Assembly (NCBI RefSeq): GCF_026723825.1 | Contig: NZ_CP113519.1 | Span: 2,604,001 to 2,668,000, forward strand | Direction: 5' to 3' | Length of the DNA stretch: 64,000 nucleotides | Origin: Pseudomonas sp. GOM7 | GTDB lineage: Bacteria; Pseudomonadota; Gammaproteobacteria; Pseudomonadales; Pseudomonadaceae | In this document: one piece after another, positions 46,984 through 55,846 of the stretch | How positions within the stretch are numbered: the stretch's first letter is position 1 | Layout: every line of letters begins with the position of its first letter | Made by a program: the position numbers and the translations under genes | Notes under the pieces: model-generated | Seen by the model: only the letters and a program-made list of their open reading frames with translations | The model's database searches: none | What the model was told of the DNA's origin: nothing

Positions 46984-47071
46984 GGAAGCGTGGCCGAGTG
47001 GTTTAAGGCAACGGTCTTGAAAACCGTCGATGGGCAACTATCCGTGAGTTCGAATCTCACCGCTTCCGCCA
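46984..47071 (+). tRNA. tRNA-Ser (anticodon UGA)
   Basis: 88 bases including an encoded CCA. The acceptor arms GGAAGCG and CGCTTCC pair, the anticodon loop is CTTGAAA in stem ACGGT/ACCGT, a long class II variable arm is present, and the T-loop is GTTCGAATC. Confidence 0.97.
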
Positions 47072-47231
47072 ATTTCTCTTTTGCCTTGTGCAACGCCTTA
47101 CCTTAATCTGACGCTTAATTTTTGACTGCCATGCGCCAAGCTGGGCCTTCATCAGCCTGCCTGCTATGGTGCTCGGCAAGTAGAATTTCACCGTCGTGCG
47201 TGGTGGCTGACAATGGGCAATGAGGTGGCGA

Positions 47232-47876
47232 GTGATTAGGGTGCTGGTAGTCGACGACCACGATCTGGTTCGCACGGGTATTACCCGCATGCTCGCCGAT
47301 ATCGATGGCCTACAAGTGGTCGGCGAAGCCTGCACCGGGGAGGAATCCCTGCTCAAGGTTCGCGAACTCAAACCCGACGTGGTTCTGATGGACGTGAAGA
47401 TGCCTGGCATCGGCGGCCTGGAGGCTACCCGCAAGCTGATGCGCAGCCATCCCGACATCAAGGTCGTTGCCGTCACCGTGTGCGAGGAAGACCCGTTCCC
47501 CACGCGCCTGCTACAGGCCGGTGCCGCCGGTTATCTGACCAAGGGTGCCGCGCTGGATGAAATGGTGCAGGCCATTCGCCTGGTGTTCGCCGGGCAGCGT
47601 TACATCGACCCGCAGATCGCGCAGCAACTGGCGCTGAAATCCTTCCAGCCGCAGACCAGCGGCTCGCCGTTCGACCTGCTCTCCGAGCGGGAAATCCAGA
47701 TCGCCCTGATGATCGCCAACTGTCACAAGGTGCAGACCATCTCCGACAAGCTGTGCCTGTCGCCGAAAACGGTCAACACCTACCGTTATCGCATCTTCGA
47801 GAAGCTTTCCATCACCAGCGACGTCGAACTGGCTCTGCTCGCGGTACGCCACGGCATGGTCGACGCCGTCAACTGA
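47232..47876 (+). CDS. gacA: Two-component response regulator GacA
   Basis: 214-aa global regulator of the Gac/Rsm cascade controlling secondary metabolism, motility and virulence through small RNAs. The receiver domain has the acidic pocket VVDDHD and phosphorylation site Asp54 ([10 protein letters not shown]). The C-terminal LuxR-type helix-turn-helix is [20 protein letters not shown] onward. The start is the GTG at 47232 behind GAGG, giving the family's usual length; the ATG four codons upstream lacks a ribosome-binding site. uvrC follows after 2 bases. Confidence 0.96.
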   Translation: MIRVLVVDDHDLVRTGITRMLADIDGLQVVGEACTGEESLLKVRELKPDVVLMDVKMPGIGGLEATRKLMRSHPDIKVVAVTVCEEDPFPTRLLQAGAAGYLTKGAALDEMVQAIRLVFAGQRYIDPQIAQQLALKSFQPQTSGSPFDLLSEREIQIALMIANCHKVQTISDKLCLSPKTVNTYRYRIFEKLSITSDVELALLAVRHGMVDAVN

Positions 47877-47878
47877 AG

Positions 47879-49702
47879 ATGTCCGCTGCGTTCGATTCCA
47901 GTGCCTTCCTGGCGACCTGCAGTGGCCGCCCCGGCGTCTATCGCATGTTCGATGGCGAGGGCCGACTGCTCTACGTGGGTAAGGCGAAGAACCTCAAGAA
48001 GCGCCTCGCCAGCTACTTCCGCAAGACCGGGCAGGCGCCCAAGACCGCCGCGCTGGTGGCGCGCATCACGCAGATCGAGACCACCATCACCGGCAACGAG
48101 ACGGAGGCGCTGCTGCTCGAGCAGACGCTGATCAAGGAATGGCGGCCGCCCTACAACATCCTGTTGCGCGACGACAAATCCTATCCTTACGTGTTTCTCT
48201 CCGATGGCGAGTTTCCCCGTCTCGGTATCCACCGTGGTGCGAAGAAGGCCAAGGGACGCTATTTCGGCCCTTATCCCAGTGCGCTGGCGATTCGTGAGAG
48301 CCTTGCGCTGTTGCAGAAGACCTTTCTCGTTCGCCAGTGCGAAGACAGCTATTACCGCAACCGCACGCGGCCGTGCCTGCAATACCAGATCAAGCGCTGC
48401 AAGGGGCCCTGTGTCGGCCTGGTCGATGCCCAGGAGTACGCCGAGGACGTGCGCCACTCGGTGATGTTCCTCGACGGTCGCAGCAACGCCCTGAGCGAAG
48501 AGCTTTCCGCCAGCATGGAAAAGGCCGCCATGGCTCTGGAGTTCGAGCGGGCTGCCGAGCTGCGCGACCAGATAGCCATGCTCCGCCGCGTGCAGGATCA
48601 GCAGAGCATGGAAGGCGGTACAGGCGATGTCGACGTGGTGGCGGTGATGCTCACCCCGGGCGGCGCCTGCGTGCACCTGATCAGCGTGCGCGGTGGGCGT
48701 GTGCTGGGCAGCAAGAACTTCTTCCCGCAGGTGGCCATCGAGGAGGAGGGCGGCGATGTGCTGATGGCCTTCCTCGCCCAGTACTACCTGGGTAATGTCG
48801 AGCGCGACCTGCCCAGCGAGCTGATCGTCAACGTGCAGCATGAAGACTTCGCCACGCTGATCGAAGCCATCGAATCACTGCGCGGCCGCAGCCTGAGCAT
48901 CAGCTTGCGCGTGCGCGGCACCCGTGCTCGTTGGCAGCAGCTCGCCGTGACCAATGCCGAACAGGCGCTGGCCGCGCGCCTGGCCAATCGGCAACACCTG
49001 GCCGAGCGCTTCGAGGCCCTGGCCAACGTGTTGCAAATGGACGAGCCACCGCAGCGCATGGAGTGCTTCGATATCAGCCACTCCAGCGGCGAGGCGACGG
49101 TCGCCTCCTGCGTGGTGTTCGGCCCCGAAGGCCCGCTCAAGTCCGATTACCGCCGCTTCAATATCGAAGGGGTCACTGCCGGCGACGACTACGCCGCCAT
49201 GCATCAGGCGCTGACCCGACGTTTCAGCAAGATCAAGGAGGGTGAGGGCAAGTTGCCCGACGTGCTGCTGGTGGACGGCGGCAAGGGGCAACTGGCCATG
49301 GCCCGCGAAGTGCTGCAGGAACTGGCCGTGCCCGACCTGATCCTGCTCGGCGTGGCCAAGGGCACGACGCGCAAGCCCGGCCTCGAAGTGCTGTATCTGA
49401 ATGACGCCGAGCACGAATTCACCTTGCCCGGCAATTCACCGGCGTTGCACCTGATCCAGCAGATCCGCGACGAATCGCACCGTTTCGCGATCACTGGGCA
49501 CCGTGCGCGGCGGGGCAAGACGCGGCGTACCTCGACGCTGGAAGAAGTGCCTGGCATCGGCCCCAAGAGGCGGCGTGAACTGCTCAATCACTTCGGTGGG
49601 CTGCAGGAGCTGTCCCGTGCCAGCGCCGAGGAGATCGCCAAAGCGCCCGGAATCAGTAAAAAGCTCGCTGAGTCGATTTATGACACTCTGCACAGCGAGT
49701 AG
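47879..49702 (+). CDS. uvrC: Excinuclease ABC subunit C
   Basis: 607-aa nucleotide-excision-repair nuclease. The GIY-YIG domain ([20 protein letters not shown]) is at the N-terminus, a UvrB-binding UVR motif is at about 205-240, the RNase-H-like domain has [17 protein letters not shown], and the helix-hairpin-helix pair is at the C-terminus ([18 protein letters not shown]). It starts at ATG 47879, coupled to gacA, an arrangement conserved in gammaproteobacteria. Confidence 0.97.
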   Translation: MSAAFDSSAFLATCSGRPGVYRMFDGEGRLLYVGKAKNLKKRLASYFRKTGQAPKTAALVARITQIETTITGNETEALLLEQTLIKEWRPPYNILLRDDKSYPYVFLSDGEFPRLGIHRGAKKAKGRYFGPYPSALAIRESLALLQKTFLVRQCEDSYYRNRTRPCLQYQIKRCKGPCVGLVDAQEYAEDVRHSVMFLDGRSNALSEELSASMEKAAMALEFERAAELRDQIAMLRRVQDQQSMEGGTGDVDVVAVMLTPGGACVHLISVRGGRVLGSKNFFPQVAIEEEGGDVLMAFLAQYYLGNVERDLPSELIVNVQHEDFATLIEAIESLRGRSLSISLRVRGTRARWQQLAVTNAEQALAARLANRQHLAERFEALANVLQMDEPPQRMECFDISHSSGEATVASCVVFGPEGPLKSDYRRFNIEGVTAGDDYAAMHQALTRRFSKIKEGEGKLPDVLLVDGGKGQLAMAREVLQELAVPDLILLGVAKGTTRKPGLEVLYLNDAEHEFTLPGNSPALHLIQQIRDESHRFAITGHRARRGKTRRTSTLEEVPGIGPKRRRELLNHFGGLQELSRASAEEIAKAPGISKKLAESIYDTLHSE

Positions 49703-49735
49703 AATGCCCGTTCACCTCGCAGCCTAGTTGTGCCG

Positions 49736-50296
49736 ATGAATATCCCCAACTTGCTTACCTTGCTCCGGGTCGCGCTGATACCGGTCTTCATACTGCTGTT
49801 CTATCTGCCGTTCTCCTGGAGTTACTGGGCGGCCAGTGGGGTCTTCGCCATTGCGGCCGTAACCGACTGGCTCGATGGCTATCTGGCACGCCGCTGGGAG
49901 CAGGGCACGCCTTTCGGCGCCTTCCTCGACCCGGTCGCGGACAAGCTGATGGTGGCGGTGGCGCTGGTGCTGCTGGTGGCCGAGCACTCCAACCTCTGGC
50001 TGACCCTGGCAGCGGCCACCATCATCGGCCGCGAGATCGTGGTCTCCGCGCTGCGGGAATGGATGGCCGAGCTGGGTGCGCGGGCGCACGTGGCCGTGTC
50101 CAATCTGGGTAAGTGGAAAACCGCGGCGCAGATGGTCGCCCTGGTCATCCTGCTGGGCAATCCACCGGTTTTCACCTTCTGGGTGGTGCTCGGCTATGTG
50201 CTGCTGGTGGTCGCTGCGGTACTGACCCTGTGGTCGATGTTGCACTACCTGTTGGCCGCCTGGCCGCACCTCAGCACCACCACGGAAAAGAAATAA
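49736..50296 (+). CDS. pgsA: CDP-diacylglycerol-glycerol-3-phosphate 3-phosphatidyltransferase
   Basis: 186-aa membrane enzyme that makes phosphatidylglycerophosphate. The CDP-alcohol transferase motif D-G-x2-A-R-x8-G-x3-D-x3-D is intact across [11 protein letters not shown] and [17 protein letters not shown] 49736 ([14 protein letters not shown]) is preferred to a GTG two codons earlier. It is followed by the tRNA cluster. Confidence 0.96.
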   Translation: MNIPNLLTLLRVALIPVFILLFYLPFSWSYWAASGVFAIAAVTDWLDGYLARRWEQGTPFGAFLDPVADKLMVAVALVLLVAEHSNLWLTLAAATIIGREIVVSALREWMAELGARAHVAVSNLGKWKTAAQMVALVILLGNPPVFTFWVVLGYVLLVVAAVLTLWSMLHYLLAAWPHLSTTTEKK

Positions 50297-50315
50297 GTAT
50301 TTTTGAATCAAAGGC

Positions 50316-50343
50316 TTGACGGCACCATTCGATTCTATAGAAT
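50316..50343 (+). promoter_or_regulatory. Promoter of tRNA-Gly/tRNA-Cys
   Basis: TTGACG (50316-50321), a 16-base spacer, and TAGAAT (50338-50343), followed by a GC-rich stretch. The tRNA-Gly gene starts 20 bases later. Confidence 0.7.
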
Positions 50344-50363
50344 GGCGCCCGTCGACAAGACAA

Positions 50364-50439
<76 letters not shown>

Positions 50440-50477
50440 GTTTTACACGAGTCGCCAAGGCGACTCGTTCGTTTCAA

Positions 50478-50551
50478 GGCTGAGTTGCAGAGTGGTTATG
50501 CACCGGATTGCAAATCCGTGAACGCCGGTTCGATTCCGACCTCAGCCTCCA
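50478..50551 (+). tRNA. tRNA-Cys (anticodon GCA)
   Basis: 74 bases with encoded CCA. Acceptor GGCTGAG/CTCAGCC, anticodon arm CGGATTGCAAATCCG, T-loop GTTCGATTC. It lies 38 bases after tRNA-Gly and probably shares its transcript. Confidence 0.97.
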
Positions 50552-50555
50552 ATTC

Positions 50556-50593
50556 AAAAGGCCTCGTAGATCGATGATTTACGAGGCCTTTTT
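50556..50593 (+). terminator. Terminator after tRNA-Cys
   Basis: A long stem (AAAAGGCCTCGTA at 50556-50568 with TACGAGGCCTTTT at 50580-50592) followed by T residues. It separates tRNA-Gly/Cys from tRNA-Leu. Confidence 0.92.
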
Positions 50594-50620
50594 CATTCCC
50601 CAAGGCGTGCTTTGCATGCC

Positions 50621-50649
50621 TTGCTAGGAGGCGGAGGGCTGTATATAGT
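50621..50649 (+). promoter_or_regulatory. Candidate separate promoter of tRNA-Leu
   Basis: TTGCTA (50621-50626), a 17-base spacer, and TATAGT (50644-50649, 5/6 consensus). It lies after the preceding terminator and 23 bases before tRNA-Leu. Confidence 0.6.
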
Positions 50650-50671
50650 CCGCCCTTCGCACAGCGCTACC

Positions 50672-50758
50672 GCCCGAATGGCGAAATCGGTAGACGCAGG
50701 AGACTTAAAATCTCTCGCCAGCAATGGCGTGCCGGTTCGAGTCCGGCTTCGGGCACCA
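50672..50758 (+). tRNA. tRNA-Leu (anticodon UAA)
   Basis: 87 bases with encoded CCA. Acceptor GCCCGAA/TTCGGGC, anticodon loop CTTAAAA, long variable arm CTCGCCAGCAATGGCGT, T-loop GTTCGAGTC. Its 3' part (50729-50753) recurs as a near-perfect copy at 52922-52946. Confidence 0.97.
50729..50753 (+). repeat. att-like direct repeat, copy inside tRNA-Leu
   Basis: 25 bases covering the T-arm and acceptor side of tRNA-Leu match 52922-52946 at 23/25 positions in the same orientation, including a 15-bp uninterrupted core TTCGAGTCCGGCTTC. This is the usual position of phage or island attachment sites. Confidence 0.65.
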
Positions 50759-50886
50759 TCTAGCAATCTATAGCCATAGCAGATTCAAGCTCTCTGGTCG
50801 CTCAGCACCAGGGTGCTGGCCTTCCTCCGGCGCATCGGTCGGCACACGAAAGGCCCTGACGCGCAGTTGGCTGATGGGCGGCACCA

Positions 50887-52683
50887 TCACTTGTCCTTGT
50901 GCTGGCCCGGCAGTAGCGAGCCGAACACCTGCTTGGCAGTCTGGGCGAGAATGCCGCGCTGCTCGGGATCGACATGGAGGAGGGTGCTGGCGAACTTCTT
51001 CGCCTGCTCCAAGCTGATGTGCGGTGGCAGCGGCGGTACGTCCGGGTCGGTTCGGAACTCCAGCAACACCGGCCGTTCGGCGGCCAGGGCGCGTTCCCAG
51101 GCCGGGCCGACGTCCTCTTCGCGTTCGATGAGGATGCCCTGCAGGCCGATGGATTCGGCGAAGGCGTGGTAGGGCACGTCAGGAATGTTCTGCGAGGCCT
51201 CGAACTTGGGATCGCCTTCCATGACGCGCTGCTCCCAGGTGACCTGATTCAGATCCTGGTTGTTGAACACTGCCATGATCCAGCGCGGATCCTCCCACTC
51301 ACGCCAGTACTTGGCCACGGTGATCAGCTCGGCCATGTTGTTCATCTGCATCGCGCCGTCGCCGACCAGGCCCAGCACCGGTCGATCCGGGTGGGCGAAC
51401 TTGGCAGCGATGGCATAGGGCACCGCCGCGCCCATGGAGGCCAGACCGCCGGATAGCGAGCAGAGCATGCCACGGCGAATCTTCAGGTCGCGGGCATACC
51501 AGTTGGCGCAGGAGCCTGAGTCGCAGGTGACGATGGCGCGATCCGGCAAACGGGGCGACAGCTCGTAGACCACCCGCTGCGGGTTGATCGGCTTGGCCGA
51601 GACCAGGGCACGCTCCTCCAGGGTCTGCTCCCAGTCGCTGCGCCAGTTTTCGATGCTGGTGCGCCAGCTACGCTCCTGTTTGTCCTCCAGTAGCGGCAGC
51701 AGCGCACGTAGGGTCTCGGCGGCGTCGCCAGCGAGATTGACCTCCATGGGGTAGCGCAGGCCGAGCATGTCCGGCTGCAGGTCGATCTGTACGCCGCGAG
51801 CCTGGCCTTCCTCGGGCAGGAATTCGGAATAGGGGAAGCCGGAACCGACCATCAGCAGGGTGTCGCATTCTTCCATCATCTTGTAGCTCGGCACCGTGCC
51901 GAGCAGGCCGATGGAGCCGGTGACCCAGGGCAGTTCGTCCGGCAGCACGGCCTTGCCGAGCAGCGCCTTGGCCACGCCGGCGCCGAGCTTCTCGGCCACC
52001 TGGAATACCTCGTCACTGGCCTTCAGTGCGCCGGCTCCCACCAGCATGGCCACCTTCTTGCCGCTATTGAGCACCTCGGCAGCGCGGCGCAGATCTTCGT
52101 CATAGGGCAACACTCTTGGCCGCGTGTAGCCGACACCACTGTGCAGCGTGCCGTGCTTGCGCGGTGGCTCGGCGTACTCGGCCTCCTGCAGGTCGTTGGG
52201 CAGGATGATCGCGGTCACCCGCCGCTCGCCGAGCGCGGTGCGGATCGCGCGATCCACCAGGTGGCGCACCTGTGCCGGCGCACTGGCCTGCTGAACGAAG
52301 GCGCCGGCGACATCCTTGAACAGCGATAGCAGATCCACTTCCTGCTGGTAGTGGCCGCCGAGCGCGGTGCGCGCTTGCTGGCCGGCGATGGCAAGCACCG
52401 GCATGTGATCCATACGCGCATCGTAGAGGCCGGTGAGCAAATGGGCGGCTCCCGGTCCGGAGGTGGCGATGCATACGCCTAGCTGGCCGGAGAATTTGGC
52501 GTCCGCTGCGGCCATGAAGGCAGCCATTTCCTCATGCCTGGCCTGGATGAAGCGGATCTTGCCGTTGGCGCGGTTGAGCGCGCCGAATACCCCGTTGATG
52601 CCGTCCCCAGGGTAGCCATAGATGCGCCGTACACCCCACTGATAAAGGCGCTCGACGATGAAGTCACCGACTGTCGTGGCCAT
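50887..52683 (-). CDS. Thiamine-diphosphate-dependent enzyme, pyruvate oxidase/acetolactate synthase-like
   Basis: 598-aa ThDP enzyme with the three-domain layout of PoxB and acetohydroxyacid synthase. The catalytic Glu is in ARHEEMAAFMAAADAKF (about 51). The metal/ThDP motif begins GDGAMQMNNMAELITVA and ends with the Asn pair in VFNNQDLN. The C-terminus lacks the obvious amphipathic membrane helix of E. coli PoxB. The substrate is unknown; decarboxylation of pyruvate or a related 2-oxoacid is likely. ATG 52683 follows GGGAGGA. The gene is alone between two copies of a tRNA-Leu-derived repeat, suggesting acquisition. Confidence 0.85.
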   Translation of the reverse strand: MATTVGDFIVERLYQWGVRRIYGYPGDGINGVFGALNRANGKIRFIQARHEEMAAFMAAADAKFSGQLGVCIATSGPGAAHLLTGLYDARMDHMPVLAIAGQQARTALGGHYQQEVDLLSLFKDVAGAFVQQASAPAQVRHLVDRAIRTALGERRVTAIILPNDLQEAEYAEPPRKHGTLHSGVGYTRPRVLPYDEDLRRAAEVLNSGKKVAMLVGAGALKASDEVFQVAEKLGAGVAKALLGKAVLPDELPWVTGSIGLLGTVPSYKMMEECDTLLMVGSGFPYSEFLPEEGQARGVQIDLQPDMLGLRYPMEVNLAGDAAETLRALLPLLEDKQERSWRTSIENWRSDWEQTLEERALVSAKPINPQRVVYELSPRLPDRAIVTCDSGSCANWYARDLKIRRGMLCSLSGGLASMGAAVPYAIAAKFAHPDRPVLGLVGDGAMQMNNMAELITVAKYWREWEDPRWIMAVFNNQDLNQVTWEQRVMEGDPKFEASQNIPDVPYHAFAESIGLQGILIEREEDVGPAWERALAAERPVLLEFRTDPDVPPLPPHISLEQAKKFASTLLHVDPEQRGILAQTAKQVFGSLLPGQHKDK

Positions 52684-52921
52684 GGAAGTCCTCCCTTGTA
52701 ATCGCAACGTGGGCCAGACAAGACAGTGGCTTGACGAACGAGCCGCAGCGGGTCGCTACCGTCCTGCATGGCTGGTGGAGTAGGGTGGACTGGGGCAGGC
52801 GCTGGGAAGTTTCTACTGATTGATCTGTGTTCAGGCGGGGTGCAGGTCGCTTGTATGGATAAAGGAGGGACGCAAGGCGGCAGCAGACCTTGGAAGCCCG
52901 ACGGCGATAGGGTGAGCAACA

Positions 52922-52946
52922 GTGCCGTTTCGAGTCCGGCTTCAGG
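52922..52946 (+). repeat. att-like direct repeat, distal copy
   Basis: Displaced copy of the tRNA-Leu 3' part (23/25 match with 50729-50753), 2193 bp downstream. It overlaps the stop codon of the chemoreceptor gene (TGA at 52942-52944, minus strand). The rest of the tRNA end (GCACCA) is not present. Confidence 0.65.
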
Positions 52947-54549
52947 TTTGGAAGCGCTGCACCGCGCCTTGCATGCCCTGAGCCACCTTATCCAGATTTT
53001 GCGCTGCCGCTGCCAGCTCGTTAGCGGTCTGGGTATTGTGCTGCGACATCTGGGCGATGTGATCGATGCGCTGTGCCACTTCGTTGCTGGCCTTGCTCTG
53101 CTCGTCGATGTTGTGCGAGATCTCCTCGACCACCTGGGCGGCTCGCTGCGTGCCGCTGCGTATCTCGTTGATCGAGTCGCCGGCCTGACGCGCCAGGGCC
53201 ACACCTTCGCCAACGCTGTCGACGCCGGTTTGCATGCTGGCCACTGCGTCTGCCGTGCTGTTACGGATGCGCTCGATCATGGCGGTGATTTCCTGGGTCG
53301 ATTGGGCGGTACGGGCCGCCAGGCCTCGTACTTCATCCGCCACCACGGCGAAACCACGCCCAGCCTCGCCGGCGCGGGCGGCCTCGATGGCAGCATTGAG
53401 CGCGAGCAGGTTGGTTTGCTCGGCGATGCCCTTGATGACCTGAATGATCGAATGGATTTCCTCGGAGGACTGGCCCAGGGCCGTGATGGTGGTCGAGGAT
53501 TCGTTGACCGCAGCGGCAATGCGGTTCATGCCTTCGACCACGTCGAGGATGACCTGGCCACCGCTGTCGGCCATGCGCTCGGAATGAGCGGAGATGCTCT
53601 GCGCATCGCGGGTGTGGTTGGCGATCTGGGCGATGTTCTGGATCATCTGCTCCATGGCGGCCGCAATGCTGGTGGCGCCCTCCGATTGCTCGCCAGTGGC
53701 TTGCAGGATGTCCCGAGAGGTGCCGTTGAGGGTGTTAACGGTCTGCTGTAGCTGTTCGCTCTGCTGGCGGATGCTGTCGATCATCTGGCGCAGGTTGCTC
53801 TGCATGTCAGCCAGTGCGCGTTGCAGTTGGCCACTCTCGTCATCGCTGTCGATGTCGATCCGTTCGCGCAGGTTGCCTTTAGCGATGGCGCGAGCAGCGA
53901 TCACGGATTTGTCCAGGGGCCGCAGAACGCTGCGCATCAGATGCCAGGTGATCAGGCCGAGGAGGGCGCAGGTCAGGGTGATACCCAGCACCAACATGAT
54001 CGCAGCCTGGTTCACGGCGGCCTGGCCGGCATCGCGTGACCGAGCACTGTGGGCTTCGATCAGGCTGCTGAGGGCCTCGTTCTTTTCTTCCAACGCAGTG
54101 AAACTGTCGCGAAATACCGGCATCTCGGCTTCGGCCGCGCGAGGATCGGTCAGGGCCTTGTCAACGATACTCTTGGCCTGGGTGATGTAAGCGGCCAGGG
54201 CCGGTTGCGACTGATCGATGGCACTGCGGATGTCTGCAGGCAGCGGCAGTTTGGCATTGGCGTCCATGGCTTTCTGGAACCAGGCGCTGTGTTCGGCCAG
54301 GTCGTCACGCACCTGTTGCACGGCGGCTTCGTCACCTGGCCTGGTGGTGAAGGCAGCGAGCACATCGGCACGCAGAGCGTCATGCATCATGTCGCCCTCA
54401 AGGTGGTTACGCAGCGCGGTGACGCTCAACTCATTTTCTTCCAAGGCCGCAGCCAGACGAGTCTGTCCCCAGAAACCAACACCGCCCAAGAGCGCAGCGC
54501 TGAGGATACTGATCAAGCCACTGGCGATCATCTTGTGTCGAATCTTCAT
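52942..54549 (-). CDS. Methyl-accepting chemotaxis protein
   Basis: 535-aa transmembrane chemoreceptor. TM1 lies at about residues 8-28, a mostly helical periplasmic sensor domain at about 30-185 (four-helix-bundle type), and TM2 at about 186-206. A HAMP domain ([19 protein letters not shown]) follows, then the signalling domain with the hairpin tip [20 protein letters not shown] and [20 protein letters not shown]. No C-terminal CheR-docking pentapeptide is visible (it ends QRFQT). Ligand unknown. The 3' end coincides with the att-like repeat, and the dif-like site lies 100 bases upstream of the start. Confidence 0.93.
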   Translation of the reverse strand: MKIRHKMIASGLISILSAALLGGVGFWGQTRLAAALEENELSVTALRNHLEGDMMHDALRADVLAAFTTRPGDEAAVQQVRDDLAEHSAWFQKAMDANAKLPLPADIRSAIDQSQPALAAYITQAKSIVDKALTDPRAAEAEMPVFRDSFTALEEKNEALSSLIEAHSARSRDAGQAAVNQAAIMLVLGITLTCALLGLITWHLMRSVLRPLDKSVIAARAIAKGNLRERIDIDSDDESGQLQRALADMQSNLRQMIDSIRQQSEQLQQTVNTLNGTSRDILQATGEQSEGATSIAAAMEQMIQNIAQIANHTRDAQSISAHSERMADSGGQVILDVVEGMNRIAAAVNESSTTITALGQSSEEIHSIIQVIKGIAEQTNLLALNAAIEAARAGEAGRGFAVVADEVRGLAARTAQSTQEITAMIERIRNSTADAVASMQTGVDSVGEGVALARQAGDSINEIRSGTQRAAQVVEEISHNIDEQSKASNEVAQRIDHIAQMSQHNTQTANELAAAAQNLDKVAQGMQGAVQRFQT

Positions 54550-54652
54550 GAATTCACTCGAGTTCAGATGGCATTTGGTGATCAGTCTAGACGAAGCCTC
54601 TGGAAATGATCCTACCCATATGTTGGTGGTTGATTGTAATGGTCATGTCGTT

Positions 54653-54680
54653 AATTCGCATAATGTATATTATGTTAAAT
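54653..54680 (+). other. dif: dif site for XerC/XerD chromosome dimer resolution
   Basis: 28 bases laid out as XerC arm AATTCGCATAA (54653-54663), central region TGTATA (54664-54669) and XerD arm TTATGTTAAAT (54670-54680). The XerD arm and centre are identical to E. coli dif, and the XerC arm differs only in its outer bases (E. coli GGTGCGCATAA; 8 of 11 identical). This is the signature of the chromosomal site at which XerCD, activated by FtsK, resolves dimers near the replication terminus. Confidence 0.9.
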
Positions 54681-55044
54681 ATGGTAGATGCTACCAGCGT
54701 AACCCCTAGGAGACAAACAGCCTCCCTCGCGGCAACTGACCAAAGCTTGTGATCGGGTGAATTTGAAACAGAAAGCACCTGAACACCTCTCTCGTGAGCG
54801 GTTTGGAAGCAAAATTTGAAACTTCATCTTCTGTGAATCGACAAATTTGAGACTCCAAGGAGACACCTTCAGGGTATGACACACGGGCCGCGTGGATGCG
54901 AACTGCTCTTTGACAGCATTGGAAAGCAATGTGGGGCTCCACCTGTTTGTTGGAAGTCAATTTGGAACTTTGCTCCTGGTCTCTTCTATGAATAGTAACG
55001 GCTTGAATCGGCTTTTTAGGCAGCGCCGGGCGCTCTAGAATCTG

Positions 55045-55087
55045 GTTTATAGTCGATTATAAAGTGATTATAGAGCGATTATAGAAT
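55045..55087. repeat. Phased 11-bp GATTATA repeats
   Basis: GTTTATAGTC, GATTATAAAGT, GATTATAGAGC and GATTATAGAAT follow one another without gaps (55045-55054, 55055-55065, 55066-55076, 55077-55087). The 11-bp period places each unit on about the same face of the helix, as in operator or iteron arrays. No binding protein is identified. Confidence 0.7.
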
Positions 55088-55319
55088 TCGCTTTTGGTGC
55101 CTGATTGGGCCTACTCGAAGCAGGCAGCCCCTGCATCTCGCCTAAGCAACAGTATGTTTGACCAGGCCCCCAATTCCTACTTGGGGCTCGACTGAACGGC
55201 TAGCGAGGCCGGTCTTGTGCTAGCGCGCCTAGCGGGTGGTGCGAACCCTACGAGCTTGAGAAATCCGGTTAAACGGAGCTACCAGTTGAGCCCGATTGAT
55301 ACCCTGCATGACACTCTAT

Positions 55320-55333
55320 TTGATCCAAATCAA
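55320..55333. promoter_or_regulatory. ANR/FNR-type binding site
   Basis: TTGAT-CCAA-ATCAA is a perfect match to the ANR/FNR consensus (TTGAT-N4-ATCAA). A -35-like TTGATA (55296-55301) and the overlapping TTTGAT (55319-55324) could make it repressing. Alternatively an extended -10 TGCTATCGT (55373-55381) would put the box near -61.5, an activating position. It lies 77 bases before the small exported protein gene. Confidence 0.6.
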
Positions 55334-55356
55334 CACTATTGCCAAAAGGAGCGTTC

Positions 55357-55428
55357 ATGCCTCGGGGCAATCTGCTATCGTCGCCCTATCGCCCGCCTGG
55401 TGAATTGCTGTGCGTCGAATTGGATTGA
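55357..55428 (+). CDS. Possible 23-aa leader peptide
   Basis: An ATG at 55357 has the best ribosome-binding site in the area (AAAAGGAG, 5 bases upstream) and opens a 23-codon frame (MPRGNLLSSPYRPPGELLCV...). It ends at a TGA inside the next gene, overlapping its GTG start in another frame. It may be a translated leader that couples translation of the exported protein, or a chance frame. No homology is recognised. Confidence 0.3.
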   Translation: MPRGNLLSSPYRPPGELLCVELD

Positions 55429-55754
55429 TCCTGGTAATGATTGCTAGCCTCGTGCTGCCGACCTTCGGCGGTGTGGCTTTCAGCATGCCGGCACAACCTT
55501 GCCCGATGCAGAGCGCCGATCATCAGGGCCATGCAATGGCCGATGCTCCGTGCTGCGAGCAAATGGACAAGTCTGATGGGGTGGCCAAGAAGTCCCCTTG
55601 CAAACCCGGCCAGGAATGCAAGACCGGAGGACTTCTCCAGACCACCGTGATCAAGAGCATATCCCCTCTCCCCTCACGCCCCGAGATATTGCTGACCCAG
55701 TCGGTGATTAAGCGAGAGCCCGCAGGACTCTGGCGCCCTCCTCGTTTCGTCTAA
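55410..55754 (+). CDS. Small exported Cys/His/Met-rich protein, putative copper-binding
   Basis: 114 aa from the GTG at 55410, with GGTGA 6 bases upstream. A Sec signal peptide (MRRIGLILVMIASLVLPTFG...) is followed by a metal-ligand-rich stretch (CPMQSADHQGHAMADAPCCE, then CKPGQECKTG). The second half is not distinctive. Small proteins like this often precede cusCBA-type operons in pseudomonads, but no function is established. The position directly upstream of cusC suggests periplasmic copper/silver handling; this is inference. Confidence 0.65.
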   Translation: MRRIGLILVMIASLVLPTFGGVAFSMPAQPCPMQSADHQGHAMADAPCCEQMDKSDGVAKKSPCKPGQECKTGGLLQTTVIKSISPLPSRPEILLTQSVIKREPAGLWRPPRFV

Positions 55755-55846
55755 TGCAGTGATCATCCCGCGCCTTACAGTCAGGCGCATCGTCGCGGTC
55801 ACGTTTCGTAGTCGCGACTTCGATCAATCGCATTGGAGGCGAAAGC

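Larger units (their letters stand above)
54550..55319. other. AT-rich, apparently gene-free region around dif
   Basis: About 770 bases with lower GC than the neighbours. It contains the dif-like site (54653-54680), four dispersed AATTTGAAAC-like words (54757, 54813, 54843 and 54957 regions), a small perfect hairpin AGCGCC-G-GGCGCT (55022-55034), phased GATTATA repeats (55045-55087), and an imperfect GCCCCCAA/TTGGGGC dyad near 55166. Minus-strand open frames at 54675-54960 look accidental: no ribosome-binding site and no recognisable sequence. Confidence 0.5.

Noticed and set aside
54675..54960. Two minus-strand frames of about 84 codons beside dif
   Set aside because: No ribosome-binding site or familiar motif; one runs into the dif site itself.
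55217..55447. 76-codon plus-strand frame over the ANR box
   Set aside because: It has no ribosome-binding site and spans the regulatory region; the exported protein frame is better supported.
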